Shown: positions 1-10,181, counted from the first letter of the stretch. The stretch is DNA of 51,305 nt from an uncultured Alkalilimnicola sp. (GCA_937951875.1 CALGAN010000076.1:1-51305), one strand, 5' to 3'. Numbers and translations are program-made. The notes: generated by a model not told the origin, from the sequence alone.

Positions 1-25
1 GCGAAAGTAGGTCATCGCCAGGCGC
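1..25 (+). rRNA. rrf: 5S ribosomal RNA, 3' end only
   Basis: The first bases read GCGAAAGTAGGTCATCGCC and then AGGC. This matches the conserved 3' arm of bacterial 5S rRNA (GCGAgAGTAGG... ending in GCCAGGC, which pairs with the 5' end of the molecule). The rest of the gene lies left of the window. A strong intrinsic terminator follows directly, as expected at the end of an rRNA operon. The exact mature 3' end (about 23-27) is estimated. Confidence 0.85.
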
Positions 26-35
26 TTATCACCCC

Positions 36-73
36 AAAACCCCCGCTCCCCCCTCAGGGCGCGGGGGTTTTTC
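36..73 (+). terminator. Rho-independent terminator of the rRNA operon
   Basis: An 11-bp perfect inverted repeat, AAAACCCCCGC at 36-46 and GCGGGGGTTTT at 61-71, is followed by further T residues. It lies about 10 nt after the 5S 3' end. The remaining bases up to 182 show no gene or clear signal. Confidence 0.85.
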
Positions 74-182
74 TTTGGCTCAAACAACGTCCTATACGCT
101 GAATTCTTTCTCTAAGCCAGACCGTTCCTCTGTGACCGAGACGGCGTCGCTCGTTGCCGGCAGAAGCAAGCGGTGTCGGCGC

Positions 183-210
183 AAAAAAGAAGGCGCGTTG
201 CCGCGCCTTC
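183..210 (-). terminator. Rho-independent terminator of dapD
   Basis: On the minus strand a 9-bp perfect stem (GAAGGCGCG, loop GCAA, CGCGCCTTC; 189-210) is followed by six T residues (183-188 on the plus strand are A). It sits about 50 nt after the dapD stop and faces the rRNA terminator, so each unit has its own stop. Confidence 0.85.
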
Positions 211-259
211 GTCGCTGTCGTAGGAAGCGGATGAGCGTGCTGCCCATCCGGCACGGCAA

Positions 260-1078
<819 letters not shown>

Positions 1079-1096
1079 AGGCGTTTCCTTGGCTAG

Positions 1097-2293
1097 TTAC
1101 AAAGTCTCGATGAAGCGCCGCAGCCGCCAGGCCGCTTCGCGGCATTCCTCGACGGTGGCGACCAGGGCGATGCGGATGTGATCGCGGCCGGGATTCGTGC
1201 CGTGCGCGTCGCGCGACAGATAGCTGCCGGGCAGCACCGTTACGTGCTGCTCGGCGAACAGACGGCGGGCGAAGTCGGTGTCGGATAGGGGCAGCTTGGG
1301 CCACAGGTAGAAACCGGCGTCCGGCATTTGCAACGGCAGCACCGGCGAGAGGATGTCGATGAACTCGGCGAATTTCTGCCGGTACAAGGCACGGTTGGCG
1401 ACCACGTGCCGCTCGTCGCGCCAGGCGGCGATGGAGGCGGCCTGCACCTGCAGCGGCAGGGCGCAGCCCTGATAGGTGCGGTAGAGCAGGAAGCGCTCGA
1501 GGATGCGGGCGTCGCCGGCGACGAAGCCGGAGCGCAACCCCGGCGCGTTGGAGCGCTTGGACAGACTATGGAACACCAGGCAGCGGGCGAAGTCGTCGCG
1601 CCCGATCGCCGCACAGGCCTGCAGCAGGCCAGGCGGCGGGTTGTCCTCGTCCGGGTAGATCTCCGAGTAGCACTCGTCGGCAGCGATGATGAAGTCGTAA
1701 CGATCGGCCAGCTCGATCAGCCGGGTGAGCTGCTCCAGCGGCATGGTCGCGCCGGTCGGGTTGCCGGGCGAGCAGATATAGATCAGCTGGCAGCGCTTCC
1801 AGACTTCCTCGGGCACTTCGTCGAAGTCCGGCAGGTACCCGTGTTCGCGCCTCAGATTGAGGAAGTAGGGGCGGGCGCCGGCCAGCAGGGCTGCGCCCTC
1901 GTAGATCTGGTAGAACGGGTTGGGCATCAGCACCAGCGGATCGCCGCTGCGATCCACGCAGGCTTGCGCGATGGCGAACAGCGCTTCCCGGGTGCCGGCT
2001 ACCGGCAGTACGTGCCGCTCGGGGTCGAGCCAGCCACGCTCGACCCGAAAGCGCTGCGCCAGCCAGTCGCACACCGCCTCGCGCAGCCCCGCCTCGCCGC
2101 GGGTGGCCGGGTAGCTGGAGAGACCGTGCAGGTGCGCGGCCAGGGCCTCGGTGAGGACGGCCGGCGTGGCGTGGCGCGGTTCGCCGATGGCGAGGCTGAT
2201 GGGCGATAGCTCGGCGGGTGGCTGCAGTCCCTTGAGCAGACCTCGGAGACGCTCGAAGGGGTAAGGCTGCAATCGCTCAAGATCCGGGTTCAT
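1097..2293 (-). CDS. dapC: N-succinyldiaminopimelate aminotransferase
   Basis: This class I/II PLP-dependent aminotransferase converts N-succinyl-2-amino-6-ketopimelate to N-succinyl-LL-diaminopimelate, the step after DapD. The 398 residues carry SPGNPTG (175-181), DECYSEIY (207-214) and HSLSKRSNAPGLRSGF, whose Lys246 should bind PLP. I chose the start giving MNPDLERLQPYPFERL, the typical DapC N-terminus; the frame is open for 18 more codons upstream. Gene order glnD-dapC-dapD is the same as in pseudomonads and supports DapC over other aminotransferases of this fold. About 96 nt separate it from glnD upstream. Confidence 0.93.
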   Translation of the reverse strand: MNPDLERLQPYPFERLRGLLKGLQPPAELSPISLAIGEPRHATPAVLTEALAAHLHGLSSYPATRGEAGLREAVCDWLAQRFRVERGWLDPERHVLPVAGTREALFAIAQACVDRSGDPLVLMPNPFYQIYEGAALLAGARPYFLNLRREHGYLPDFDEVPEEVWKRCQLIYICSPGNPTGATMPLEQLTRLIELADRYDFIIAADECYSEIYPDEDNPPPGLLQACAAIGRDDFARCLVFHSLSKRSNAPGLRSGFVAGDARILERFLLYRTYQGCALPLQVQAASIAAWRDERHVVANRALYRQKFAEFIDILSPVLPLQMPDAGFYLWPKLPLSDTDFARRLFAEQHVTVLPGSYLSRDAHGTNPGRDHIRIALVATVEECREAAWRLRRFIETL

Positions 2294-2389
2294 GGATGCG
2301 CTCGCTGGCAATCGGGGCGACAGTATAGAAAAAGATCGGCCCGCCACGAAGAAGTCGCGCGCGCGAAATCTTCGGGGCGGGTTGTGCGT

Positions 2390-5128
2390 TCAGCTGTGGG
2401 CGGTCTTGCCTTCGCCGCCACTCTGGCACAGCGCGGCCTCCAGCGCCTCGCGCAGACGCCGCTGGGTGTCTTCGTCCAGCGGCTGGTCGTTGGCGTCGGT
2501 GATGAAGAACACGTCCTCGGCGCGCTCGCCGATGGTGGCGATCTTGGCGTTCTTCAGCCGCACGCCGCAGCGGGTGAAGACACAGCCGACGCTGGCCAGG
2601 AGGCCGGGGCGATCGCCGGTGATCAGCTCCAGGGTGGTGCGGTTGTTGCGCGCATCCAGGCTGAAGTTGATCTGCGTGATGGTGTTGAAGTGGCGCAACC
2701 GCCGCGGCAGCGCCCGCTTCGACAGCGGCGGCAGCGCCCGGGTGTCGCTCAGCGCCTGTCGCAGGCGGTCGATGATCTCCTGGATGCGGTACGGTTCGGT
2801 GACCGGCTCGCCGTTTTCCTCCAGCACCAGGTAGCTGTCCAGGGTGAAGCCGTCGTCGGTGCCGGTGATGCGCGCGTCGTGAATGTTCAGCCCCAGCTGG
2901 TCTAGGCAGGACACGGTGATGGCGAAGGTGTTGTCGCGGTCCGGCACGTACACGAACACGTCGCTGCCGCCGCGCGGGCTCTGCGGATTGACCAGCACCA
3001 GCGGCAGATCCTCCGGGCGGGCTTGGGCGATGGCTTCGGTGTGCCAGGCGATCTCGTCGGCCGAGTAGCGCAGGAAATAGTCGTCGTTGAAGGCCCGCCA
3101 GACCTTGCGCACCTTCATGTGGTGCAGCCCCTTTTCGTGCAGCAGCCGGCGCGCCAGGGTCTGGGTCTCGCGGATCAGGTCGTCCTTCTCGATCGGATTG
3201 CCCAGGCCGCGCCGCAGCGCCCGCTTGGTCAGGGCGTAGAGCTCGGCCAGCAACGACTCGCGCCAGGAGTTCCACAGCGTGGGATTGGTGGCGCGAATGT
3301 CGGCCACGGTCAGCAGGTACAGGTAATCGAGGTGGATCAGATCGCCCACCTGCTGGGCGAAGGTGTTGATCACTTCCGGGTCGCTGATGTCCTTGCGCTG
3401 CGCGGTCATGGACATCAGCAGATGGTTGCGCACCAGCCAGCTGACCAGGCGAGTGTCGTAAGCGCCGAGCCCGTGCGCCTCGCAGAATTCGCGGGCATCC
3501 TCGGCGCCCAGCTCGGAGTGGTCGCCGCCGCGGCCCTTGGCGATGTCGTGGAACAAGCCGGCGATGTACAGCAGCTCGGGCTTGGGCAGGCGGCTGAACA
3601 CGGCCGAGCACTGCGGCAACTCATGGGCGTGCTTGGCCAGGGCCAGGCGGCGCAGATTGCGGACCACGAACAGGGTGTGCTGATCCACGGTATAGGCGTG
3701 GAACAGGTCGTACTGCATGCGCCCGGTGATGGCGCCGAACGCCGGCAGGTAGCGGCCGAGCACGCCGTAGCGGTGCATGCGCCGCAGCTCGTGAGTGATG
3801 CCGTGCGGCTGACGCAGGATCTCGATGAACAGGCTGCGGATGCGCAGATCGGCGCGGAAACGGTCGTCGATCAAATACCGGTACTCGCGCACCAGGCGGA
3901 TGGTCGAGGCACGCACACCCTTCAGCTCCGGGTGCTGCTGCATCAGCAGGAACAGCTCCATCAGCGCGAACGGGTAGCGCTTGAAGACGTTGCGATGGGT
4001 GACCTCGATGAAGCCGCGCCGGCTCTGGAAGCGCTTGTTGATCAGCACCGGCGACTCGTCGTGGTCGGCGTAGAGGATCGCCTCCTGGAAATGCTGCAGC
4101 AGCATTTCGTTCAGGCGCGACAGCTCCATCACGGTGCGGTAGTAGCGCTGCATGAACTGCTCGACCGCCAGCGCGTGCGGCTGGTCGGTATAGCCGAACT
4201 GCTTGGCCAGGGTGGTTTGGTAGTCGAACAGCAGCCGGTCCTCGCGGCGCCGGGTCAGGGTGTGCAGGGCGAAGCGCACGTCCCAGAGGAAGCGCTGGCC
4301 TTCGATCAGGTCGCGGTATTCCTCCTCGGTCAGGAACTGGTGCCGCACCAGGTCGTGCAGGGTGGCGGCGCCGAAGTGACGCTTGGCGACCCAGCCCACC
4401 ATATGGATATCGCGCAGCCCGCCCGGGCCTTCCTTGATATTGGGCTCCAGGTTGTAGGCGGTGTCGTGATATTTCAGGTGGCGCGCCTGCTGCTCGCGCC
4501 ACTTCGCTTCGAAGAAGGCGCGGCTGGGCCAGACCGCCGACGGGCCGGTGGCGGCGCGCATGGCCTGGTAGAGCGCCTGCGAGCCGATCAGCAGGCGCGA
4601 CTCCATCAGATTGGTGGCGACCGTGATGTCGGCTTCCGCCTCACGGGCGCAGTCGGTCACGGTGCGCACCGAATGCCCGACTTCCAGGCCGATGTCCCAC
4701 AAGCTGGCGAGGAAGTGCTCGATCCGCGCTTGGCACGCGTGGTCTTGGTCGTCGCCGAGCAGCACCATCAGGTCGACGTCGGAGGCCGGATGCAGCTCGC
4801 CGCGGCCGTAGCCGCCGACCGCCACCAGCGCCGCCTGCTGCTCGTCGACGCCCGCCAGGTAGCGCCAGGCGCGCCGCAGCAGTTGATCGACCAGGAAGGC
4901 TCGGGCCGGCACCAGGACGGCTGCGGGTATTCCCTGGGCGAAACGCTCCTTCAGCAGTTGATCGCCTTGCCGCAGCGCGGCGCGCAGCAGCGGAACGGGC
5001 GCGGCGCCGGCCGCCAGTTCGGCGTCGACCCGGGCGGCGTCGAACAGCAGCGGATCGTCGTACTCAAAGCCTTGATCGGGGTGGAAGGGCGTGGTGGGAG
5101 GGACCGGGATCTGGGTGGTGGCGGCCAT
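2390..5128 (-). CDS. glnD: Bifunctional [protein-PII] uridylyltransferase / uridylyl-removing enzyme
   Basis: GlnD senses glutamine and adds or removes UMP on PII proteins (GlnB/GlnK), controlling glutamine synthetase and NtrC. The 912 residues show, in order: a nucleotidyltransferase domain with GGYGRGELHPASDVDL (105-120, metal-binding Asp117 and Asp119); a GlnD-type linker region with KEGPGGLRDIHMVGW (232-246); an HD hydrolase domain with AGLFHDIAKGRGGDHSE (523-539, His527/Asp528); and two ACT domains (about 722-790 and 832-900, the second with TGDRPGLLASVG). I chose the ATG at 5128 because the longer open frame has no family similarity upstream. It is divergent from rpsB; the map gene usually found between them is absent. 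Confidence 0.96.
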   Translation of the reverse strand: MAATTQIPVPPTTPFHPDQGFEYDDPLLFDAARVDAELAAGAAPVPLLRAALRQGDQLLKERFAQGIPAAVLVPARAFLVDQLLRRAWRYLAGVDEQQAALVAVGGYGRGELHPASDVDLMVLLGDDQDHACQARIEHFLASLWDIGLEVGHSVRTVTDCAREAEADITVATNLMESRLLIGSQALYQAMRAATGPSAVWPSRAFFEAKWREQQARHLKYHDTAYNLEPNIKEGPGGLRDIHMVGWVAKRHFGAATLHDLVRHQFLTEEEYRDLIEGQRFLWDVRFALHTLTRRREDRLLFDYQTTLAKQFGYTDQPHALAVEQFMQRYYRTVMELSRLNEMLLQHFQEAILYADHDESPVLINKRFQSRRGFIEVTHRNVFKRYPFALMELFLLMQQHPELKGVRASTIRLVREYRYLIDDRFRADLRIRSLFIEILRQPHGITHELRRMHRYGVLGRYLPAFGAITGRMQYDLFHAYTVDQHTLFVVRNLRRLALAKHAHELPQCSAVFSRLPKPELLYIAGLFHDIAKGRGGDHSELGAEDAREFCEAHGLGAYDTRLVSWLVRNHLLMSMTAQRKDISDPEVINTFAQQVGDLIHLDYLYLLTVADIRATNPTLWNSWRESLLAELYALTKRALRRGLGNPIEKDDLIRETQTLARRLLHEKGLHHMKVRKVWRAFNDDYFLRYSADEIAWHTEAIAQARPEDLPLVLVNPQSPRGGSDVFVYVPDRDNTFAITVSCLDQLGLNIHDARITGTDDGFTLDSYLVLEENGEPVTEPYRIQEIIDRLRQALSDTRALPPLSKRALPRRLRHFNTITQINFSLDARNNRTTLELITGDRPGLLASVGCVFTRCGVRLKNAKIATIGERAEDVFFITDANDQPLDEDTQRRLREALEAALCQSGGEGKTAHS

Positions 5129-5193
5129 GCGCAAGCCTTGCTGGCGTGAGAGATAGGGCGACGCCCCCCGGGGAGCGGGCGGCCCCGCCAAAA

Positions 5194-5222
5194 TTGTCGG
5201 TAGGACCCGAGTATGGTATAAA
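5194..5222 (+). promoter_or_regulatory. Sigma-70 promoter of rpsB-tsf
   Basis: TTGTCG (5194-5199) and TATAAA (5217-5222) are separated by exactly 17 nt, a good housekeeping match. It is in the divergent glnD/rpsB gap, followed by a GC-rich discriminator (GCGCCCGCGC) typical of growth-rate-controlled ribosomal promoters. Transcription would start near 5229, leaving a leader of about 145 nt before rpsB. Confidence 0.75.
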
Positions 5223-5228
5223 GCGCCC

Positions 5229-5373
5229 GCGCTTGAGGCAAACGCCAGACAGCGCTTAACGGCCGCCACGGCGGCGAATTCCACACATGCACCGACACGG
5301 GCGGCCGGGTGCCTTCGCAACGAAGGTTGCCGCTCGGGGTGTATGGAGGCCCAACCCTCAAAAGGAGCGACTC
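5229..5373 (+). promoter_or_regulatory. rpsB mRNA leader, possible S2 autoregulatory element
   Basis: The leader includes a compact hairpin (CCTTCG 5312-5317, loop CAA, CGAAGG 5321-5326), then GGAGGCCCAACCCTC just before the AAAGGAG ribosome site at 5361-5367. Gammaproteobacterial rpsB transcripts are known to have a structured leader bound by ribosomal protein S2. Position, length and hairpin fit that element, but I have not folded the RNA or compared it to a covariance model, so the assignment is inference. Confidence 0.45.
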
Positions 5374-6189
5374 ATGGCCAACATCTCCATGCGGCAGATG
5401 CTGGAGGCTGGTGTTCATTTCGGTCACCAGACCCGCTATTGGAACCCCAAGATGGCTCCCTACATCTTCGGGGAGCGCAACAAGATTCACATCATCAACC
5501 TCGAAAAGACCGTCCCCATGTACAACGAGGCCCTGAATTTCATGGGCAAGCTCGTTGCCAATGGTGGCACGGTGCTTTTCGTCGGCACCAAGCGCGCCGC
5601 GCGTGACGCTGTGGCCGCCGCCGCGCAGCGCTGCGGCATGCCGTACGTCAACCACCGCTGGCTGGGTGGCATGCTCACCAACTTCCGCACGGTCAAGCAG
5701 TCCATCCGCCGGCTCAAGGAGCTGGAGGCGCAGCAGGCCGACGGCACCTTCAACCGCCTTTCCAAGAAGGAAGGCCTGATGCTGACCCGCGAGATGGACA
5801 AGCTCAACCGCTCGCTGGCCGGCATCAAGAACATGGAGCGCCTGCCGGACGCCCTGTTCGTGATCGACGTCGGTCACGAGAAGATCGCCGTTCAGGAAGC
5901 CCGCAAGCTGGGCATTCCGGTGGTGGCGGTGGTCGACACCAACAACTCGCCCGAGGGCGTGGACTACGTGATCCCGGGTAACGACGACGCGATCCGCGCC
6001 GTGCAGCTATACCTGGATGGCGTGGCTGACGCGCTGGCGGATGCGCGCACCGTGCTGGCGCAGTCGGCCGGCGGTCGCGACGAGTTCGTGGAAGTGCGCG
6101 AAGAGGCCGGCGCGGGGCGCAAGGCGTCGCGCGGCCGCCGCGGCGCCGAGGTGGCCGAGGAGCAGGGTGCTGGCGAGGCCGGCGAGTAA
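5374..6189 (+). CDS. rpsB: 30S ribosomal protein S2
   Basis: S2 is a small-subunit protein on the head/platform that depends on S1 docking. The start MANISMRQMLEAGVHFGHQTRYWNP is the canonical N-terminus, preceded by AAAGGAG; the frame is open further upstream but without family similarity. WNPKMAPYIFG, GTKRAARD and the P-V-V-A-V-V-D-T-N core identify the family. At 271 residues it is about 30 longer than E. coli S2. The extra length is a low-complexity charged tail (from about residue 242) rich in E, R, G and A. It is followed by a strong hairpin and then tsf, the conserved rpsB-tsf pair. Confidence 0.98.
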   Translation: MANISMRQMLEAGVHFGHQTRYWNPKMAPYIFGERNKIHIINLEKTVPMYNEALNFMGKLVANGGTVLFVGTKRAARDAVAAAAQRCGMPYVNHRWLGGMLTNFRTVKQSIRRLKELEAQQADGTFNRLSKKEGLMLTREMDKLNRSLAGIKNMERLPDALFVIDVGHEKIAVQEARKLGIPVVAVVDTNNSPEGVDYVIPGNDDAIRAVQLYLDGVADALADARTVLAQSAGGRDEFVEVREEAGAGRKASRGRRGAEVAEEQGAGEAGE

Positions 6190-6220
6190 GGCTAGAGCCT
6201 GAGCTCGAGCACCGGAGAGG

Positions 6221-6252
6221 CGAAAGAGCGGGTCTGGTTGCCCGCTCTTTCG
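6221..6252 (+). terminator. Strong hairpin between rpsB and tsf (attenuator or processing site)
   Basis: CGAAAGAGCGGG (6221-6232) and CCCGCTCTTTCG (6241-6252) form a perfect 12-bp stem with an 8-nt loop. No T-tract follows (TCAGAGAC), so full intrinsic termination is unlikely. Partial attenuation or protection of the rpsB 3' end, which would set the S2 to EF-Ts ratio, is more plausible. Confidence 0.6.
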
Positions 6253-6289
6253 TCAGAGACATGCACACGGATTTTATGAGGTAGCGGAC

Positions 6290-7180
<891 letters not shown>

Positions 7181-7223
7181 TCGCGACCGGAGATCGTTAG
7201 CCAGGCACTTCAGGGGGGCGAAG

Positions 7224-7940
7224 ATGGACAAGCCGATTTACAAGCGGATCCTGCTCAAGCTCAGTGGCGAAGCTTTGATGGGAGACGAGGAATACGGTAT
7301 TTCGCCCCCCGTCATCGGTCGTCTGGCGACCGAGATCAAGCAGCTGGTCGAACTGGGAGTGCAAGTCGCCCTCGTGGTCGGGGGCGGCAACATCTTCCGT
7401 GGCGCCGGCTTGGCCGCCAAGGGGATGGATCGGGTGACGGGCGACCATATGGGCATGCTCGCCACCGTGATCAACGCGCTGGCGTTGCAGGACGCCCTGG
7501 AGCGTGACGGCGTCTTTACGCGGGTCATGTCCGCCATCAAGATCAATCAGGTCTGCGAGGACTACATCCGGCGGCGGGCCATCCGGCACCTCGAGAAGGG
7601 GCGCGTGGTGGTGTTCGCGGCCGGTACCGGCAATCCGTTCTTCACCACCGACTCGGCCGCTAGCCTGCGCGCGATCGAGATCGATGCCGATATCATGCTC
7701 AAGGCCACCAAGGTCGACGGCGTGTACTCGGCGGATCCGAAGAAGGATCCGACGGCGGAACGCTACCAGCGTCTGAGCTACGACGAGGTTCTGACCCGCA
7801 AGCTGGACGTCATGGACGCCACCGCAATCGTGCTCTGCCGGGACCAGGGAATGCCCATCATGGTGTTCGACGTAACGCGTCCGGGTTCGCTGTTGGACGC
7901 GGTCTGCGGCAAGAACATCGGCACCGTAGTGGAGAGGTGA
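7224..7940 (+). CDS. pyrH: UMP kinase
   Basis: PyrH phosphorylates UMP to UDP and is a hexameric amino-acid-kinase-fold enzyme regulated by GTP and UTP. The 238 residues contain LLKLSGEALMG (about 9-19, phosphate-binding), VVGGGNIFRGAG (UMP site), GTGNPFFTTDSAA and the C-terminal D-Q-G-M-P-I-M-V-F. A purine-rich AGGGGGGCGA precedes the ATG. The stop codon region provides the ribosome site for frr. Order tsf-pyrH-frr is widely conserved. Confidence 0.97.
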   Translation: MDKPIYKRILLKLSGEALMGDEEYGISPPVIGRLATEIKQLVELGVQVALVVGGGNIFRGAGLAAKGMDRVTGDHMGMLATVINALALQDALERDGVFTRVMSAIKINQVCEDYIRRRAIRHLEKGRVVVFAAGTGNPFFTTDSAASLRAIEIDADIMLKATKVDGVYSADPKKDPTAERYQRLSYDEVLTRKLDVMDATAIVLCRDQGMPIMVFDVTRPGSLLDAVCGKNIGTVVER

Positions 7941-7945
7941 CAGCC

Positions 7946-8503
7946 GTGCTGAACGATATCAAGAAAGACGCCGCCGCCCGCATGGCGAAGAGCGTCGAGA
8001 ACCTGAAGCTGGAACTGGGGAAGATCCGTACCGGTCGGGCGCACACCAGCCTGCTCGATCACGTGACCGTGGAATACTATGGGAGCCAGGTGCCGCTGAG
8101 CCACGTCGCGACGGTGGCGGTCGCGGACGCTCGCACCTTGACCGTGACGCCCTGGGAAAAGAACATGGTGTCGGTGATCGAGAAGGCCCTGCTGACCTCC
8201 GATCTGGGGCTCAACCCGGCGACCGTGGGGACCGTCATCCGCGTCCCGCTGCCGCCGTTGACCGAGGAGCGGCGGCGCGACCTGATCAAGGTGGTGCGCA
8301 ACGAGGGCGAGCAGGCGCGGGTGGCGATCCGCAACGTCCGGCGGGACGCCAACAGCCACATCAAGGAACTGCTCAAGGAAAAGCTCATCTCGGAAGACGA
8401 CTTGCGTCGTGCCGAGGACGAGATCCAGAAGCTTACCGATAAATACATCAAGGACGTCGAGACCGTCCTAGAGGCCAAGGAAAAGGAGATGCTGGAGATC
8501 TGA
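7946..8503 (+). CDS. frr: Ribosome recycling factor
   Basis: RRF splits the post-termination ribosome together with EF-G. From GTG 7946 the product is 185 residues, exactly the E. coli length, starting with LNDIKKDAAARM; GKIRTGRAH and YYGSQVPLSHVA are family motifs. I prefer 7946 to the GTG at 7937, which overlaps the pyrH stop, because GGAGAGG (7931-7937) lies 8 nt upstream of 7946 and homologues begin at this point. An almost perfect dyad overlaps the stop codon. Confidence 0.95.
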   Translation: MLNDIKKDAAARMAKSVENLKLELGKIRTGRAHTSLLDHVTVEYYGSQVPLSHVATVAVADARTLTVTPWEKNMVSVIEKALLTSDLGLNPATVGTVIRVPLPPLTEERRRDLIKVVRNEGEQARVAIRNVRRDANSHIKELLKEKLISEDDLRRAEDEIQKLTDKYIKDVETVLEAKEKEMLEI

Positions 8504-8510
8504 TCTCCAG
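8492..8510 (+). repeat. 19-bp dyad overlapping the frr stop codon
   Basis: CTGGAGATC, T, GATCTCCAG is a perfect 9-bp inverted repeat around one base. In RNA it would fold as a 7-bp stem with a 5-nt loop containing the TGA. There is no T-tract, so it is not a standard terminator. It may stabilise the 3' end of frr mRNA or be chance. Confidence 0.5.
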
Positions 8511-8594
8511 CCTCGCAGACAGCGAACGTCAGCGAGTGCCCGGCGGACTCCTGCTTATTCACGTCCGGCTGGGCCGGCATCGGCTGAGGCTGCT

Positions 8595-9368
8595 ATGAGC
8601 GCCGACCAATCCAATTCTCGGCTCGGACCGCATCCGCCCTCAACGGTGCCCAGGCACGTGGCCATCGTCATGGACGGCAACGGCCGTTGGGCCCAGGCGC
8701 GGGGATTGTCCCGCGCCGCCGGACACAAGGCCGGCGTAGCATCGGTTCGAGCCATCGTCGAAGCCTGCAGTAGGGCAGGCGTCAAGACCGTCACCCTGTT
8801 CGCCTTCAGCAGCGAGAACTGGCAGCGCCCCAGTACCGAGGTGTCGCTGCTCATGGAGTTGTTCTTGCGCACCCTTCAGCGGGAGCTCGACCGGCTGCAC
8901 CGCAACAACATCCGGCTGCGGCTGATCGGCGAGCGCCACCGCTTCTCTAGCCGGCTGCAGGCGTTGATCGCCGAGGCCGAGCGGCGTACCGCCGACAACG
9001 TCGGTCTGGATCTGGTGATCGCCGCCAGCTACGGTGGTCGCTGGGACGTAACCCAGGCGGCGCAGCGCCTGGCGGCCGAGGTCCGCGACGGCAAGCTGCG
9101 GCCCGAGGACATCACGCCCGAGTGCTTCGACAGCTATCTGTCCACGGCAGGCCTGGCGGAGCCGGATCTATTCATCCGCACTGGTGGCGAGCGCCGCATC
9201 AGCAACTTCCTGCTCTGGCAGCTTGCCTATACGGAACTGTACTTCACCGACGTGCTCTGGCCGGATTTCCGCGAGCCGCATCTGGTGGAAGCGTTCCGGG
9301 ATTTCGCACAGCGGCAGCGGCGCTTCGGCCGCACGCCGGAGCAGGTGGAGCAGCTCGATCGTGCTTAA
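8595..9368 (+). CDS. uppS: Undecaprenyl diphosphate synthase (di-trans,poly-cis)
   Basis: UppS elongates farnesyl diphosphate with isopentenyl units to make the C55 lipid carrier for peptidoglycan and O-antigen. The 257 residues include HVAIVMDGNGRWA (21-33, Asp27 binding the diphosphate), FAFSSENWQRP and the signature DLFIRTGGERRISNFLLWQ near the C-terminus. Length is typical (E. coli 253). It starts 91 nt after frr and its last codons overlap the GTG start of cdsA, so the two are probably translated in a coupled way. Confidence 0.97.
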   Translation: MSADQSNSRLGPHPPSTVPRHVAIVMDGNGRWAQARGLSRAAGHKAGVASVRAIVEACSRAGVKTVTLFAFSSENWQRPSTEVSLLMELFLRTLQRELDRLHRNNIRLRLIGERHRFSSRLQALIAEAERRTADNVGLDLVIAASYGGRWDVTQAAQRLAAEVRDGKLRPEDITPECFDSYLSTAGLAEPDLFIRTGGERRISNFLLWQLAYTELYFTDVLWPDFREPHLVEAFRDFAQRQRRFGRTPEQVEQLDRA

Positions 9369-10181
9369 ATGGCGGATCATCACCGCGCTGGTGCTCGTAC
9401 CCAGCCTGCTCGCCTTGGTCTGGTGGCTGCCGACCGGCGGCGTGGCGCTGTTGTTCGCGCTGATGTGCGTGCTCGGCGGCCTGGAATGGGCGCGGCTCAT
9501 CGGTTGCGTGGGGCGGCGGGCCCAGTACCGATACCTGTGCGGGCTGGTGATCCTGCTGTCGCTGGGGTGGGCGCTGTACCAGTCGCGGCTGTCGCCGCTG
9601 CCGCTGTTCGCGATCGCCACCCTCTGGTGGTTGGCGGCGCTGCAGCGCCTGCTGCGCTACAACCGCGATCCCCAGGGGCAGGCCAAGCCCGGCCCCGTGG
9701 TCGGCGCGCTGATCAGCTACGCGGTGCTGTTGTTCGCCTGGTTCTCGCTGGTCTATCTGCACGGCTACGGCGGTCCGGCGCTCGTGACTCTGCTGCTGTT
9801 CGCGGTCTGGGGCGCCGATACCGGGGCATACTTCGCGGGGCGGGCGTTCGGACGGCGTAAGCTGGCGATCAACGTCAGTCCCGGCAAGACCTGGGAGGGC
9901 GTGTTCGGCGGTCTACTGCTGGCGGGCGCGGTGAGCCTGGTGCTGCAATGGTGGCTGCAGCCGGCCGGGATGCCCTTGCATGTCATGCTGCCGCTGGTGC
10001 TGGCGGCGGTGCTGTTTTCCGTGGCCGGCGATCTGTTCGAGAGCATGATCAAACGCCAGCACGGCGCCAAGGACAGCGGTAACTTGCTGCCCGGTCACGG
10101 CGGCGTGCTCGACCGGGTCGACGCGCTGCTGGCGGCGGCCCCGATCTTCGCAATGGGATTCGTATGGTGGCGACTGACGCT

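Noticed and set aside
3023..5149. Long open frame antisense to glnD
   Set aside because: GlnD on the other strand is full length with all motifs; this frame has no domain and skewed composition.
7937..7945. GTG at 7937 as the frr start
   Set aside because: It would place the GGAGAGG ribosome site at the start codon itself and add residues absent from other RRF proteins.
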